Of a DNA stretch of 35,902 nucleotides, positions 24,202-32,575 are shown one piece after another. The stretch spans positions 1 through 35,902 of the forward strand of contig CAAGQC010000057.1 of NCBI GenBank assembly GCA_900771995.1, given 5' to 3'. Made by a program: the position numbers and the translations under genes. The notes under the pieces were generated by a model. The model searched no databases and had not been told where the DNA came from. It saw nothing but the letters and a program-made list of their open reading frames with translations. Each line of letters starts with the position of its first letter. Position 1 is the first letter of the stretch. The DNA is from Lachnospiraceae bacterium (lineage in GTDB: Bacteria > Bacillota > Clostridia > Lachnospirales > Lachnospiraceae).

Positions 24202-24972
24202 ATGTCCGTGGAAAATGAAAAAGAGATACAACAGCTGAAAAACCGGATCCGGGAGCTGGCAGAGAAATCCTACAACCAGAACCAGTATACCTTTACCGGG
24301 TTTCTGGGGCTGGCGGAGCAGGATGCTCTGTGGCAGGTGGAACGGGATGTAAAATTTGCCGGAATCACGTTATACGGCGGCAGGGAAGAGGCGGAGCGGA
24401 AGATCCTGCGCTTTGGAACGGAAGCGGATCTGGGCTATGAACAGCCCTTTCCCATCTGCTGTATCCGGATCCGGCCTCTGTCTGCGAAATTTGCAGACAA
24501 GCTGTCCCACAGAGATTATCTGGGGGCGCTGATGAATCTCGGCATTGAGAGAAGTACCATCGGCGACATCCTGCCGGGAGAGGGCGAAGCCTTTTTATTC
24601 TGTCTGGATACTATCGCGGAATTTATCTGTGATAATCTGGAGCAGATCCGCCATACTCATGTGAAATGCGAGGTGGTGGATGCGGCGGCAGAAGTGCCGC
24701 AGGAGGAGCCGGTAAAACAGGTGATCCAGGTGGCGAGCCCCCGTGTTGACGCTGTGATCTCCAAAGTATATAATAAATCAAGAAGTGACTGCCTGGAACT
24801 GTTCCGGGCGGGAAAAGTATATGTGAACGGCAGGCTGTGTGAGAACAATTCCAAGTCCCTGGAACAGGGGGATGTGGTGAATGCCAGAGGCTACGGGAAA
24901 TTCCGTGTCAGTGGCGAACCCCATGCCACGAGAAAGGGCAAGCTTGCCATAGAGACGGAAGTCTACCCGTAG
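24202..24972 (+). CDS. ylmH: YlmH-type S4-domain RNA-binding protein
   Basis: A 256-residue protein with a YlmH N-terminal region ('TFTGFLGLAEQDALWQ' near 31-46, 'PLSAKFADKLSHRDYLGALM' near 93-112, 'LGIERSTIGDIL' near 113-124) and a C-terminal S4 RNA-binding domain from about 184 ('VDAVISKVYNKSRSDCLELF', 'GKVYVNGRLCENNSK'). YlmH proteins bind ribosomes and have been linked to rescue of stalled nascent chains in Firmicutes. In many relatives the gene lies in the ylm-divIVA cluster near cell division genes; here it is instead downstream of the ZIP transporter, with AAAGGTGA before the ATG. The 'KSRSDC' S4 core is intact. Confidence 0.88.
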   Translation: MSVENEKEIQQLKNRIRELAEKSYNQNQYTFTGFLGLAEQDALWQVERDVKFAGITLYGGREEAERKILRFGTEADLGYEQPFPICCIRIRPLSAKFADKLSHRDYLGALMNLGIERSTIGDILPGEGEAFLFCLDTIAEFICDNLEQIRHTHVKCEVVDAAAEVPQEEPVKQVIQVASPRVDAVISKVYNKSRSDCLELFRAGKVYVNGRLCENNSKSLEQGDVVNARGYGKFRVSGEPHATRKGKLAIETEVYP

Positions 24973-25020
24973 TTTATTAATTATTCAGAGACAAAACACA
25001 AGAGTGAGGGAGGTTACACA

Positions 25021-25977
25021 GTGTACCATTATACTGCGATCCAATGGTTATTTTTCTTCTATTTCTACTGCTTTTTCGGCTGGTGCTTTGAATCCACCTA
25101 TGTATCCCTGAAAAGCAGAAAGTTAGTCAACCGCGGTTTCTGCCGTGGGCCGTTTCTGCCGCTGTACGGCAGCGGTGCTATCATGATGCTGGTGGTATCC
25201 ATGCCGTTTAAGGACAATCTGGTGCTGGTCTACATTGCCGGATGTATCGGAGCCACGATTCTGGAATATGTCACCGGCGTGACCATGGAGGCGTTGTTCA
25301 AAGTCAGGTATTGGGATTATTCCAAGAATAAGTTCAATTTTCAGGGACATATCTGTCTGGGGTCCTCTCTGGCCTGGGGTGGTCTGACGATCCTGATGAC
25401 AGAATTTATCCATAAGCCTATCGAGCATCTGGTTCTGTCCATTCCGGACAGCATCCTCACACCGGTGACACTGGTGCTGACGGCGCTGATCGGTGCGGAT
25501 TTCGCCTTATCCTTCAAGGCAGCCCTGGATCTGCGGGATGTGCTGGAGAAGATGGAGAAGGCCAAGGAAGATATGCTGCGTATCCAGAAACGGCTGGATG
25601 TTATTATTGCCGTGACCGGTGAGAATCTGGAGAACCGCAGGGAAGGTTTCAGCGAGAGCCTGGCCCAGAAGAAGGAAAACTTTACCGAGGGTCTTACCAC
25701 CAGAGTGGAGGATCTGAAGACCAGCATCGAGGAGAAGCTGGAGAGCATCCGTACCTCTTCCCAGAAGTCTCCCAGTCAGTATCTGGACAGCGTGAAGAAC
25801 GAAGTGCTGGAACTGAAGCAGAAGTACACCAGAAGCGTGGCGGACAGAGAGAACGTCAGCAGCTTAAGAGACTTCTTCCAGCGTGACATGATCCGTTCCA
25901 ACCCGACCATGAGTTCCGAAAAGTTCAAGGAAGCTCTGGAAGAATTGAAGGAACATACCAATAAGAAGAAAGATTGA
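25021..25977 (+). CDS. CmpB-type putative ABC transporter permease with coiled-coil tail
   Basis: A 318-residue membrane protein. Residues 1-165 contain about five hydrophobic helices and the family features 'YCFFGWCFESTYVSLKSRK', 'NRGFCRGPFLPLYGSGA', 'ATILEYVTGVTMEALF' and 'RYWDYSKNKFNFQGHICLG', matching the putative ABC-transporter type IV (CmpB) family. Residues about 175-318 are cytoplasmic, charged and largely helical with heptad-like spacing, ending in a Lys-rich tail; this extension is long for the family. True transport function has not been shown for these proteins. The start is GTG at 25021, supported by GGGAGG eight bases upstream. It is the last gene before a terminator. Confidence 0.85.
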   Translation: MYHYTAIQWLFFFYFYCFFGWCFESTYVSLKSRKLVNRGFCRGPFLPLYGSGAIMMLVVSMPFKDNLVLVYIAGCIGATILEYVTGVTMEALFKVRYWDYSKNKFNFQGHICLGSSLAWGGLTILMTEFIHKPIEHLVLSIPDSILTPVTLVLTALIGADFALSFKAALDLRDVLEKMEKAKEDMLRIQKRLDVIIAVTGENLENRREGFSESLAQKKENFTEGLTTRVEDLKTSIEEKLESIRTSSQKSPSQYLDSVKNEVLELKQKYTRSVADRENVSSLRDFFQRDMIRSNPTMSSEKFKEALEELKEHTNKKKD

Positions 25978-25994
25978 GTAAATACATAAAACAG

Positions 25995-26042
25995 CATGCC
26001 ACAGGAGCTCCCGTTTCCGGGATTCTGTGGCATGTTTTTTAT
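25995..26042 (+). terminator. Rho-independent terminator after the CmpB-type gene
   Basis: CATGCCACAG (25995-26004) pairs with CTGTGGCATG (26025-26034), an inner TCCCG-TTTC-CGGGA hairpin caps it, and TTTTTT follows. ACATAAAA before and TTTTATGT after extend the symmetry. It separates the metal cluster transcript from the poly-G promoter. Confidence 0.92.
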
Positions 26043-26077
26043 GTATATAAAAAATAGAAAAAATTAATTTTATGGGA

Positions 26078-26105
26078 TTGACAAAATTGCGGGGGGGGGT
26101 AGACT
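26078..26105 (+). promoter_or_regulatory. Promoter with a poly-G spacer (candidate phase-variable switch)
   Basis: TTGACA (26078-26083) and TAGACT (26100-26105) are separated by 16 bases, and nine of those bases are a G run directly before the -10 box. One more G would give the preferred 17-base spacing. Replication slippage in such runs changes promoter strength in known phase-variable genes of other bacteria. Here it would control the secreted protein starting at 26161. Confidence 0.6.
26091..26099. repeat. Homopolymeric tract of nine G
   Basis: An uninterrupted run of nine G, bounded by C and T, in an otherwise A/T-rich intergenic region. It is the longest G or C homopolymer I noticed in the window and lies in a promoter spacer. 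Confidence 0.95.
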
Positions 26106-26160
26106 GAATACCGATAGAATAAAATTTCCATAAAACATTACATATAGGAGGAATGGGGAA

Positions 26161-27210
26161 ATGAAGAAGAAATTAATCATTGCCGCAGCTATTGCATTTG
26201 CAGTATTTGCAATTCCTTGCGGAAGCAATGCACTGTCTACAGTATCTGTAGCAAGTGAAAACAATACGGTGGCTACACCGACACCGACTACCAAGCCGGT
26301 AGAAGAAGTAAAAGGAACTATCGCAACAATCGATACTGCTAAAATTACCGATCACACTTCTGCAAGGGATGCAAAAAATACATTAAGAAGTATCGGTACA
26401 GATGATTTGCAGAATGCAATGAACAATGATGCATCCATTATCGATAAGATTGCTGCTATCGAAGCTGCATATCGTGATGTATGTTCCCATCATGGCATTT
26501 TGGCTTATGATAAGACCAAGATTGCCAATGACAGTGACGCAGAAGTGAAGGCAGTAACTATTGTCGGAGGAAGCTTTGTTGCTGCTCATACCCAGTTAGG
26601 AATGAGCACACCGGCAGACAAGCCTGCAGTGACCACTTCTGATTATGTGGTAAGCGGTACACCTGTATATGTAGACATTACATTCAAAGCAGCAAACGGC
26701 AGAATGGAATCCGCTGATGAGGTACACTCCTTTGAGATTCCTCTTGCAATTTCCGTAGAAGTACCTGCAGGAATCGACGGAAGCAAAGCAGTTGTTTTCC
26801 ACTTCGCAGCCAGCGGCCTGGAAACAATCACTCCTGTCTACAACAGCGCAGACAACACTCTGACTTTTGCAGTAAATGAGTTATCTACCTTTGCCATTGC
26901 AGAAGCAAGTGCTACCGGAGCAGCTACTTCCGGTTCTGACAATGCATTCCAGAGATATCGTGATGATCTGGCAAACGAGATCGCTAATGCAAAGGATGGT
27001 GCTACCATCAAGATCACCAGAGATAAGAACATCAACGCTCTGCCCAACGATGTTATGCAGGCTCTGTACAAGAAGCAGACAGTAGCTCTGGAACTGGAGT
27101 ACACCTTCGAAGGCAACGAGTACACTGTAACCATCCCCGCTGGTAAGGCAGAAGACAATGCTATTGAATGGTATGGCCCTCTGTACCTGCAGATGCGTTA
27201 TGGCAAATAA
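26161..27210 (+). CDS. Secreted protein of unknown function
   Basis: A 349-residue exported protein: Lys-rich start, hydrophobic stretch to about residue 20 and probable cleavage after Ala-x-Ala-like sites near 25-32, then a Thr/Pro linker 'ATPTPTTKP'. The middle (about 115-255) looks beta-rich, with 'PVYVDITFKAANGRMESADE', 'IPLAISVEVPAGIDGSKAVV' and 'LETITPVYNSADNTLTFAV'. A last domain (about 262-349) ends in 'YTVTIPAGKAEDN' and 'WYGPLYLQ', an ending I recall from several Lachnospiraceae surface proteins (recollection, not a search). No sortase signal or membrane anchor is seen. The first two thirds use many A/T-ending codons while the last 250 bp switches to C-ending ones, suggesting a mosaic origin. 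GGAGG precedes the ATG. Confidence 0.82.
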   Translation: MKKKLIIAAAIAFAVFAIPCGSNALSTVSVASENNTVATPTPTTKPVEEVKGTIATIDTAKITDHTSARDAKNTLRSIGTDDLQNAMNNDASIIDKIAAIEAAYRDVCSHHGILAYDKTKIANDSDAEVKAVTIVGGSFVAAHTQLGMSTPADKPAVTTSDYVVSGTPVYVDITFKAANGRMESADEVHSFEIPLAISVEVPAGIDGSKAVVFHFAASGLETITPVYNSADNTLTFAVNELSTFAIAEASATGAATSGSDNAFQRYRDDLANEIANAKDGATIKITRDKNINALPNDVMQALYKKQTVALELEYTFEGNEYTVTIPAGKAEDNAIEWYGPLYLQMRYGK

Positions 27211-27240
27211 GTAACAGCTGACAAATAAAGCAAGAAACAT

Positions 27241-27275
27241 AAGGAACTCTTCAGCGATGAAGGGTGCCTTGTTTT
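27241..27275 (+). terminator. Rho-independent terminator after the secreted-protein gene
   Basis: A 13-position stem (27241-27253 with 27258-27270) with one mismatch and one G-U pair around the loop GCGA, followed by GTTTT. Confidence 0.8.
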
Positions 27276-27305
27276 GACTGAGAAAGCAGATAGCAGGAAT
27301 TACAT

Positions 27306-28892
27306 TTGAAGAAAAGAATAAAGGTAGAGAGACTGATTATGAAGAAACAACAGCCAAAAGTCAAAGAATTGTTGAATACACTGATCTACGCTTATCTGGT
27401 GATTCTCTTTGCGGGACTGCCCCTGTATATGCAGGAGAAACTGGTAATGATCGGCAATGCCAAATATTTGTTTTTCCGGAATACGACGCTGGTACTGGGA
27501 TTTTTCGTTGTTCTGGCTGTCCTGTGGCAGAAGATCAGCGGGGAAAAGGAGCCGTCGGCAAAAGCGGAAGCATGGAAGAAGACAGACCTTTTTATGCTGC
27601 TGTATCTGATCTCGGCAACGTTGTCGTCCGTACTCAGTCCCTGCCGTGAAGTGTTTTTCCTTGGGTATCCCGGATGGTATATGGGACTGCTGACGCAGGC
27701 ATTACTGGTGGGAATCTATTTTGCGGTATCCAGATATTATGACGGAAGTAAAAGTATCTGGTGGATCGCCGGGATCGCAGCGGGAATCGTTACGCTGATC
27801 GGTCTGTTGAACCGGCTGGATATTGATGTGCTGGGGACTTTTCAGGGAATGGAGAACGGAGAGTGGAATAGGACGCAGCTCTTATCCACCATTGGCAATA
27901 ACAACTGGTATGCCGGATATATCAGTGTGACGGCAGGAATTTCCCTGACGGCGGCTTTTCTGGGGAAGCGGTATGTCAGAGCGCTGGGGATGCTTGGGAG
28001 CTTTTTGTTTTTTGCATCCGCCATTACCTCCAACAGTACGACGGCCATTCTGGCAGCCTGCGGATTATGCCTGTTGTTATTTTTGCTTTCCCTGCGGCAG
28101 AGGGGACAGCTTCTGCGGGCCCTGGAGATCCTGATGCTTCTTCCGCTTTCGGTATTTATGGTTCGATTGTTTTTACAGGTGCACTTGACAGGGCTGGTGC
28201 TGGCGGGAGATGCGGAAAAGGCTCTCTTTTTTACCCCGGTCTGGTATAGCGTGTTTGCAGGGGAAGCGGTGCTGTATCTGTTCCTGCGATGGCGGGAACG
28301 GAGGAAGAGAAGGGATCTGCTGGAGAACTGCAGGATATTCCGGATCGCGGTAAGCGCATCGGTAGCGGCAGTGTTGGTTGTGCTGATCCTGGGATGCCTG
28401 CTGGTGGCTGGAAATCTGTTCAACAGTGAAAAACTTTCGGAAATCTCCAACGGCCGTCTCGCACTGTGGAAAGTCACATTGCTGACCTACGGAAAAGAGG
28501 GATTCCTCTATAAAATACTCGGCATGGGTCCCGACAGCTTCTACTATGCACTTTACCAGTGGGGCAGCGATGCCATGGACTGGATCAACAGGGGACTTCT
28601 GGACAACAACGTATATTCCAATGCCCATAACGAATGGCTGACGCTTCTGATCCAACAGGGAATCATCGGCGTCATTGCCTACGGCGGAATTTTTTTCACC
28701 GCATTTCAGAACCTTCGAAGATCCGGACTGCGTGATCCCCGGGCGCTTGCAGTTCTTCTGGGCCTCACCGGTTACTTGATCTGCTCCCTGTTTACTTTTC
28801 AACATGTATTATCCACACCCTTTGCTTTTGCCCTGCTGGGCATGGCAAGGGGTGTTTTTTGTACCGTGGAGCTGGTGCTTCTCATATTATAA
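27306..28892 (+). CDS. O-antigen ligase / polymerase family membrane protein
   Basis: A protein of 528 residues (TTG start at 27306) or 517 (ATG at 27339). AGGAA lies at good distance before the TTG, while the ATG has only a weak AGAGAG, so the start is undecided. There are roughly ten to twelve hydrophobic helices and the large extracytoplasmic loop near the C-terminus carrying 'NVYSNAHNEWLTLLIQQG', the His/Asn-Glu signature of the Wzy_C/WaaL family. In Gram-positives such proteins polymerise or attach surface polysaccharide repeat units. No glycosyltransferase cluster is adjacent, so it seems an isolated member. The gene lies between the secreted protein and a two-component system. Confidence 0.85.
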   Translation: MKKRIKVERLIMKKQQPKVKELLNTLIYAYLVILFAGLPLYMQEKLVMIGNAKYLFFRNTTLVLGFFVVLAVLWQKISGEKEPSAKAEAWKKTDLFMLLYLISATLSSVLSPCREVFFLGYPGWYMGLLTQALLVGIYFAVSRYYDGSKSIWWIAGIAAGIVTLIGLLNRLDIDVLGTFQGMENGEWNRTQLLSTIGNNNWYAGYISVTAGISLTAAFLGKRYVRALGMLGSFLFFASAITSNSTTAILAACGLCLLLFLLSLRQRGQLLRALEILMLLPLSVFMVRLFLQVHLTGLVLAGDAEKALFFTPVWYSVFAGEAVLYLFLRWRERRKRRDLLENCRIFRIAVSASVAAVLVVLILGCLLVAGNLFNSEKLSEISNGRLALWKVTLLTYGKEGFLYKILGMGPDSFYYALYQWGSDAMDWINRGLLDNNVYSNAHNEWLTLLIQQGIIGVIAYGGIFFTAFQNLRRSGLRDPRALAVLLGLTGYLICSLFTFQHVLSTPFAFALLGMARGVFCTVELVLLIL

Positions 28893-28914
28893 TAGAGAAA
28901 GTGAGGAAAACGGT

Positions 28915-29004
28915 ATGAATGCAGGCATCACGAAAATGACAATTTTAACGGTACTGGGGTCTGTCGGCGGTACTTACCAGAGCCATGGAGCTGCTGCAGA
29001 ATAA
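28915..29004 (+). CDS. Possible 29-residue small protein
   Basis: A short frame begins with ATG 22 bp after the ligase-like gene, preceded by GTGAGGA at suitable distance. The product has a hydrophobic centre (MTILTVLGSVGG) and an Ala-rich end. It could be a small membrane-associated peptide or the remains of a longer gene. The evidence is only the ribosome binding site and position. Confidence 0.3.
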   Translation: MNAGITKMTILTVLGSVGGTYQSHGAAAE

Positions 29005-29028
29005 GACGGATACAAAGGGGAGCGGAAA

Positions 29029-29088
29029 ATGAAAACGGGAAACGGCCTGGCAGGCAGAACCACCCGGAAATATCTGGCGGCAGCGTGA
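29029..29088 (+). CDS. Possible 19-residue small protein or gene remnant
   Basis: A second tiny frame starts 24 bp after the first, with AAAGGGGAG before the ATG. The peptide is basic (Arg, Lys) and ends in Ala-Ala-Ala. Two such frames in a row suggest decay of a former gene or a leader region; neither is certain. The rest of the 28893-29281 gap holds only A/T-rich sequence with a TACAAT box at 29152 and no good -35. Confidence 0.2.
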   Translation: MKTGNGLAGRTTRKYLAAA

Positions 29089-29281
29089 AATGCTGGCAGC
29101 CTTAAACAAATCTTAAAGGTTTTTCCTGTTTTTTATTAATCGGTAATCTGTTACAATGAATTCATCGACAGGACATCTGCATGACTGCCTGCGGGCAAGG
29201 CAGATGTTCTGTCAGCGTAAGGGAAAGCCCTGCGTAAGATGTGTCCGGGCAACAGCTGTGGATACGGAAATGAGGGAGAGT

Positions 29282-29974
29282 ATGTACAATATATTGATCT
29301 GTGATGATGAGAAGGATATCGTAAACGCGTTAAAGATATACTTAAATGACACCAATTATCATTTCCTGGAGGCCTTCGACGGTGAGGAAGCCGTACACGT
29401 GGTGGAGACTCAGGAAGTGCATCTGGTACTGATGGACATTATGATGCCGAAGATGGACGGCATTCAGGCCATGATCAAGATCCGTGAGAAGAGCAACGTG
29501 CCGGTGATCCTGTTGACCGCCAAGGGTGAGGATTCCGACAAGGTGCTGGGACTTACGGTAGGAGCGGATGACTATATCACGAAGCCGTTTAATCCCATCG
29601 AGGTATCTGCCAGGGTGAAATCCCAGCTGAGACGTTATATGCAGCTGGGTGGTGGAAGTGTCCGGCCGGATATCATCAAGGTAGGCGGCATCGAACTGGA
29701 TGACAAGGAGAAAAGCGTGACGCTGGACGGCGAGCCGGTGGCGCTGACTCCCACGGAGTATGAGATCTTGAAGCTTCTGATCCAGAATCCGGGACAGGTA
29801 TTTTCCCCGAAGGAGATATACACCAGAATCTGGAACGACCTGCCGCTTGGCAGTGAGAACACCGTGGCGGTACATATCAGACATTTGCGGGAAAAGCTGG
29901 AGATCAACCCGGCGGAACCCAGATATTTAAAGGTGGTCTGGGGACAGGGATACAAGTGTGAGAAGCAGGGATAA
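29282..29974 (+). CDS. OmpR/PhoB-family response regulator
   Basis: A 230-residue two-component transcription factor. The receiver domain (1-120) has the acidic pair Asp8-Asp9, phosphoacceptor Asp52 in 'LVLMDIMMPKMDG', Thr in 'ILLTAKGED' and Lys in 'DDYITKPFNP'. A winged-helix DNA-binding domain follows (about 132-230, 'VALTPTEYEILKLLIQNPG' and 'NTVAVHIRHLREKLEINP'). The ATG at 29282 was chosen because GAGGGAGAG precedes it and the receiver fold starts right there; an upstream in-frame extension from 29156 has no family support. The partner kinase begins 31 bp downstream. Target genes are not visible in the window. Confidence 0.94.
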   Translation: MYNILICDDEKDIVNALKIYLNDTNYHFLEAFDGEEAVHVVETQEVHLVLMDIMMPKMDGIQAMIKIREKSNVPVILLTAKGEDSDKVLGLTVGADDYITKPFNPIEVSARVKSQLRRYMQLGGGSVRPDIIKVGGIELDDKEKSVTLDGEPVALTPTEYEILKLLIQNPGQVFSPKEIYTRIWNDLPLGSENTVAVHIRHLREKLEINPAEPRYLKVVWGQGYKCEKQG

Positions 29975-30005
29975 GAGAAGGCAGGATGCCGAAGGAGACA
30001 GGACT

Positions 30006-32435
30006 ATGGATAACAGGGAAGAAAACAATATGACTGTGGAACAGGAAAAAACGGATCAGCTGACGGAAAAAACTGCGAGTACGACTACGGGAACAGAGCC
30101 GGCAGCGGGTAAAAAGGAACAGAAGAAGAGAGAAAAAGCAGAGAAGAAAGAGAAGCGGGCAATACAGGGTAACAGTCTGATTGGCAGTACACTGGCAAAA
30201 GTCGTGGCCTTTGTCCTGATGATCGTTACGGCAGTCGTGGGAGTGTCAGGACTCTGCGGGACCTTCATGCTGGCGGACAGCGGAGCGTATTCCTCCGGTA
30301 AAATGATGTTCATTCACGATGCGCTGCTGAGCCGGCAGGTCAATCAGGATCTGTATCGGATGCGCGGATGGTATGAGGACGAAAGTGACCAGACCATGGA
30401 AGCCTATTGCAGACAGAGAAATATCTGGGTGAAGGTGGAAGGTTATGATCTGGATACGGATGAATTCCTTGGTGAGTGGAAGAATGAGGATTATGTAGAT
30501 GAGACAAATGCTCTGACCTACCGTCTGGAATCCAGAGTGCAGCACAGTGGTGATAATAGCTATATCAGCACGAGCACGTATGACTATGGACCTGCTGCGA
30601 ATGTAGTAGAGTCACCTGTTTCTGCGGATAACAGTCAGACAACGACGGGAGACAATAATCTGGCGGTCGCAGCCTCCGACGATACAGCGGCGGCCGAGGC
30701 GGAAGCTATTGAGAATCAGGATGCGGAAGGCTATCTGAATCTGGGAGAGAGCCTTATGGTGAGCGGAGAGACTTATGTTCCGCTGGAAAGAGCCGTAACC
30801 TATGCGGAACTTCTGATCCAGAAAGCACGGAAAGAGACCGACGCAGCAAAGGACGACGCGGAGAAAACGCTGGCAGAGCGAAACTTACGGATTGTGGTTA
30901 CCCTGACGGTGGATCCGGAACTGACCAAAGAAGACGAGTATGCCATGATTTATCATCAGGCAGAGAAGTTTTATGAGTATCGCAATGTGATTCCCGCAGT
31001 CTGCGCGGTGGGAACCGTACTGGCATTCTTGTGCTTTATTTTCCTGCTGTGCAGTGCCGGGCATAAGAACGGTAGAGAGGGCATTACGCCCAGTGCGATC
31101 AATGAGATCCATCTGGATGTGTATACAGTGATTGCTGCCATAGGAGCCTTTATCGGTCTGTACCTGGCGGTGGAATGGATCGGTGTGAATCTGTCAAGTA
31201 TGATCCAACTGATTGTTCTGGTGGTATTGTTTGCGGCAGAGGTGATATGGTGTACCCTGTACTGCATGGAACTGGCCATTCGCCTGAAGCTGGGAAAATG
31301 GTGGCAGAATACGCTACTGTATAAAGTACTGCGGTTCTTCGGAAGATTCTTTCACGGATTTTTCCATGGTGTGACGACACTGGTTCGCGGAGTTCCTATG
31401 GTATGGAGAACGGTGTTGATCTGCCTGGCGGTATGTCTCGTGGAATTCCTGGGACTGCTCCTGTTCTACAGAGATACGGGAACTCTCCTCTTTTTCTGGG
31501 CACTGGAAAAAGTGGTTCTATGCGTAGTCGTGACCTTTGCAGCTATCATGTGCAAAAATCTGCAGGAGGGCAGTGAGGCTCTGGCGGAGGGCAACCTGAA
31601 CCACAAGCTGGATACCTCACATATGATATTAACCTTCAAGGAACACGGTGAAAATCTGAACCGCATTGGAGAGGGTATTTCCGCAGCCGTGGAGCAGCGG
31701 ATGAAGAGCGAACATTTAAAGACCGAGCTCATCACCAATGTTTCCCATGACATCAAGACACCGTTGACATCCATTATCAATTATGCGGATCTCATCGGAA
31801 AAGAAGTGGAGGAGAACGCCGCAGCCACAGAGAAGGGTCTGGCAGCGGAGACGGATCCCGAAAAGGAACAGCGCCTGTCGGAGTATGCGGAAGTACTGTT
31901 ACGCCAGTCCAAGAAACTGAAAAAACTGCTGGACGATCTGCTGGAGGCCTCCAAAGCCACCACGGGCAATCTGGAGGTACACCCGGAGGTCTGCGATGTG
32001 TCGGTACTGTTGTCACAGGCGGTGGGAGAATATGAACAGCGTTTCTCAGACAAGAAGCTGGAGCCTATCGTAAAGCAACCGGAGGAGACTGTAAAGGTCA
32101 TGGCGGACGGCAGACATCTGTGGAGAGTGTTCGACAATCTGCTGAACAATATATACAAATATGCCCAGACAGGCAGCCGCGTCTATCTGAACGTGGAGCA
32201 TGACGGGCAGAATGTGAATATCATTTTCCGAAACATGTCGGCCTACCCGCTGGAAATGTCACCGGAGGAACTGGAAGAACGGTTTACCCGGGGAGACAAA
32301 TCCCGCCACATGGAGGGCAACGGCCTGGGATTATCCATAGCCAAGAGCCTGACGGAACTGCAAAGCGGCAACATGGAGATCGTCACGGACGGTGATCTGT
32401 TCAAGGTAGTGATCACTCTGCCGGAGACAAAATAA
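30006..32435 (+). CDS. Large membrane sensor histidine kinase
   Basis: An 809-residue sensor kinase. A Lys/Glu-rich cytoplasmic N-terminus (about 1-58) precedes TM1 (about 64-88). An extracytoplasmic sensor region of about 240 residues follows, with an Ala/Glu/Asp-rich stretch near 195-240. Next come about four or five more helices (about 330-520), a HAMP-like segment 'LAEGNLNHKLDTSHM', and the kinase core: H-box 'TNVSHDIKTPLTSIINYADL' with phosphorylated His581, N-box 'FDNLLNNIYKYAQTG', and G-box 'GNGLGLSIAKSL'. The multi-helix region between sensor and kinase makes it larger than typical VanS or PhoR kinases. It pairs with the response regulator just upstream. The ligand is unknown. ATG 30006 follows AAGGAGA. 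Confidence 0.93.
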   Translation: MDNREENNMTVEQEKTDQLTEKTASTTTGTEPAAGKKEQKKREKAEKKEKRAIQGNSLIGSTLAKVVAFVLMIVTAVVGVSGLCGTFMLADSGAYSSGKMMFIHDALLSRQVNQDLYRMRGWYEDESDQTMEAYCRQRNIWVKVEGYDLDTDEFLGEWKNEDYVDETNALTYRLESRVQHSGDNSYISTSTYDYGPAANVVESPVSADNSQTTTGDNNLAVAASDDTAAAEAEAIENQDAEGYLNLGESLMVSGETYVPLERAVTYAELLIQKARKETDAAKDDAEKTLAERNLRIVVTLTVDPELTKEDEYAMIYHQAEKFYEYRNVIPAVCAVGTVLAFLCFIFLLCSAGHKNGREGITPSAINEIHLDVYTVIAAIGAFIGLYLAVEWIGVNLSSMIQLIVLVVLFAAEVIWCTLYCMELAIRLKLGKWWQNTLLYKVLRFFGRFFHGFFHGVTTLVRGVPMVWRTVLICLAVCLVEFLGLLLFYRDTGTLLFFWALEKVVLCVVVTFAAIMCKNLQEGSEALAEGNLNHKLDTSHMILTFKEHGENLNRIGEGISAAVEQRMKSEHLKTELITNVSHDIKTPLTSIINYADLIGKEVEENAAATEKGLAAETDPEKEQRLSEYAEVLLRQSKKLKKLLDDLLEASKATTGNLEVHPEVCDVSVLLSQAVGEYEQRFSDKKLEPIVKQPEETVKVMADGRHLWRVFDNLLNNIYKYAQTGSRVYLNVEHDGQNVNIIFRNMSAYPLEMSPEELEERFTRGDKSRHMEGNGLGLSIAKSLTELQSGNMEIVTDGDLFKVVITLPETK

Positions 32436-32509
32436 ATTCTGTTTGCCGGATTTACAGATGCAAGTATGTGACACCGGAGAGAAGATTTGCAAATTTTCTA
32501 AAAATAGTA

Positions 32510-32538
32510 TTGACAAAATAGAAAATAGAGATTATTCT
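32510..32538 (+). promoter_or_regulatory. Promoter of the trp T-box transcript
   Basis: TTGACA at 32510-32515 and TATTCT at 32533-32538 with a 17-base spacer. Transcription would start near 32545, about 30 bases before the T-box stem I. Confidence 0.75.
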
Positions 32539-32575
32539 AAGAAACATAAACAACATTCATAAGTTTACCAAACCT

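Noticed and set aside
24973..25000. Possible fourth copy of the dispersed repeat (ATTATTCAGAGAC)
   Set aside because: Only about eight to ten bases match the left arm of copy A, within chance for an A/T-rich gap.
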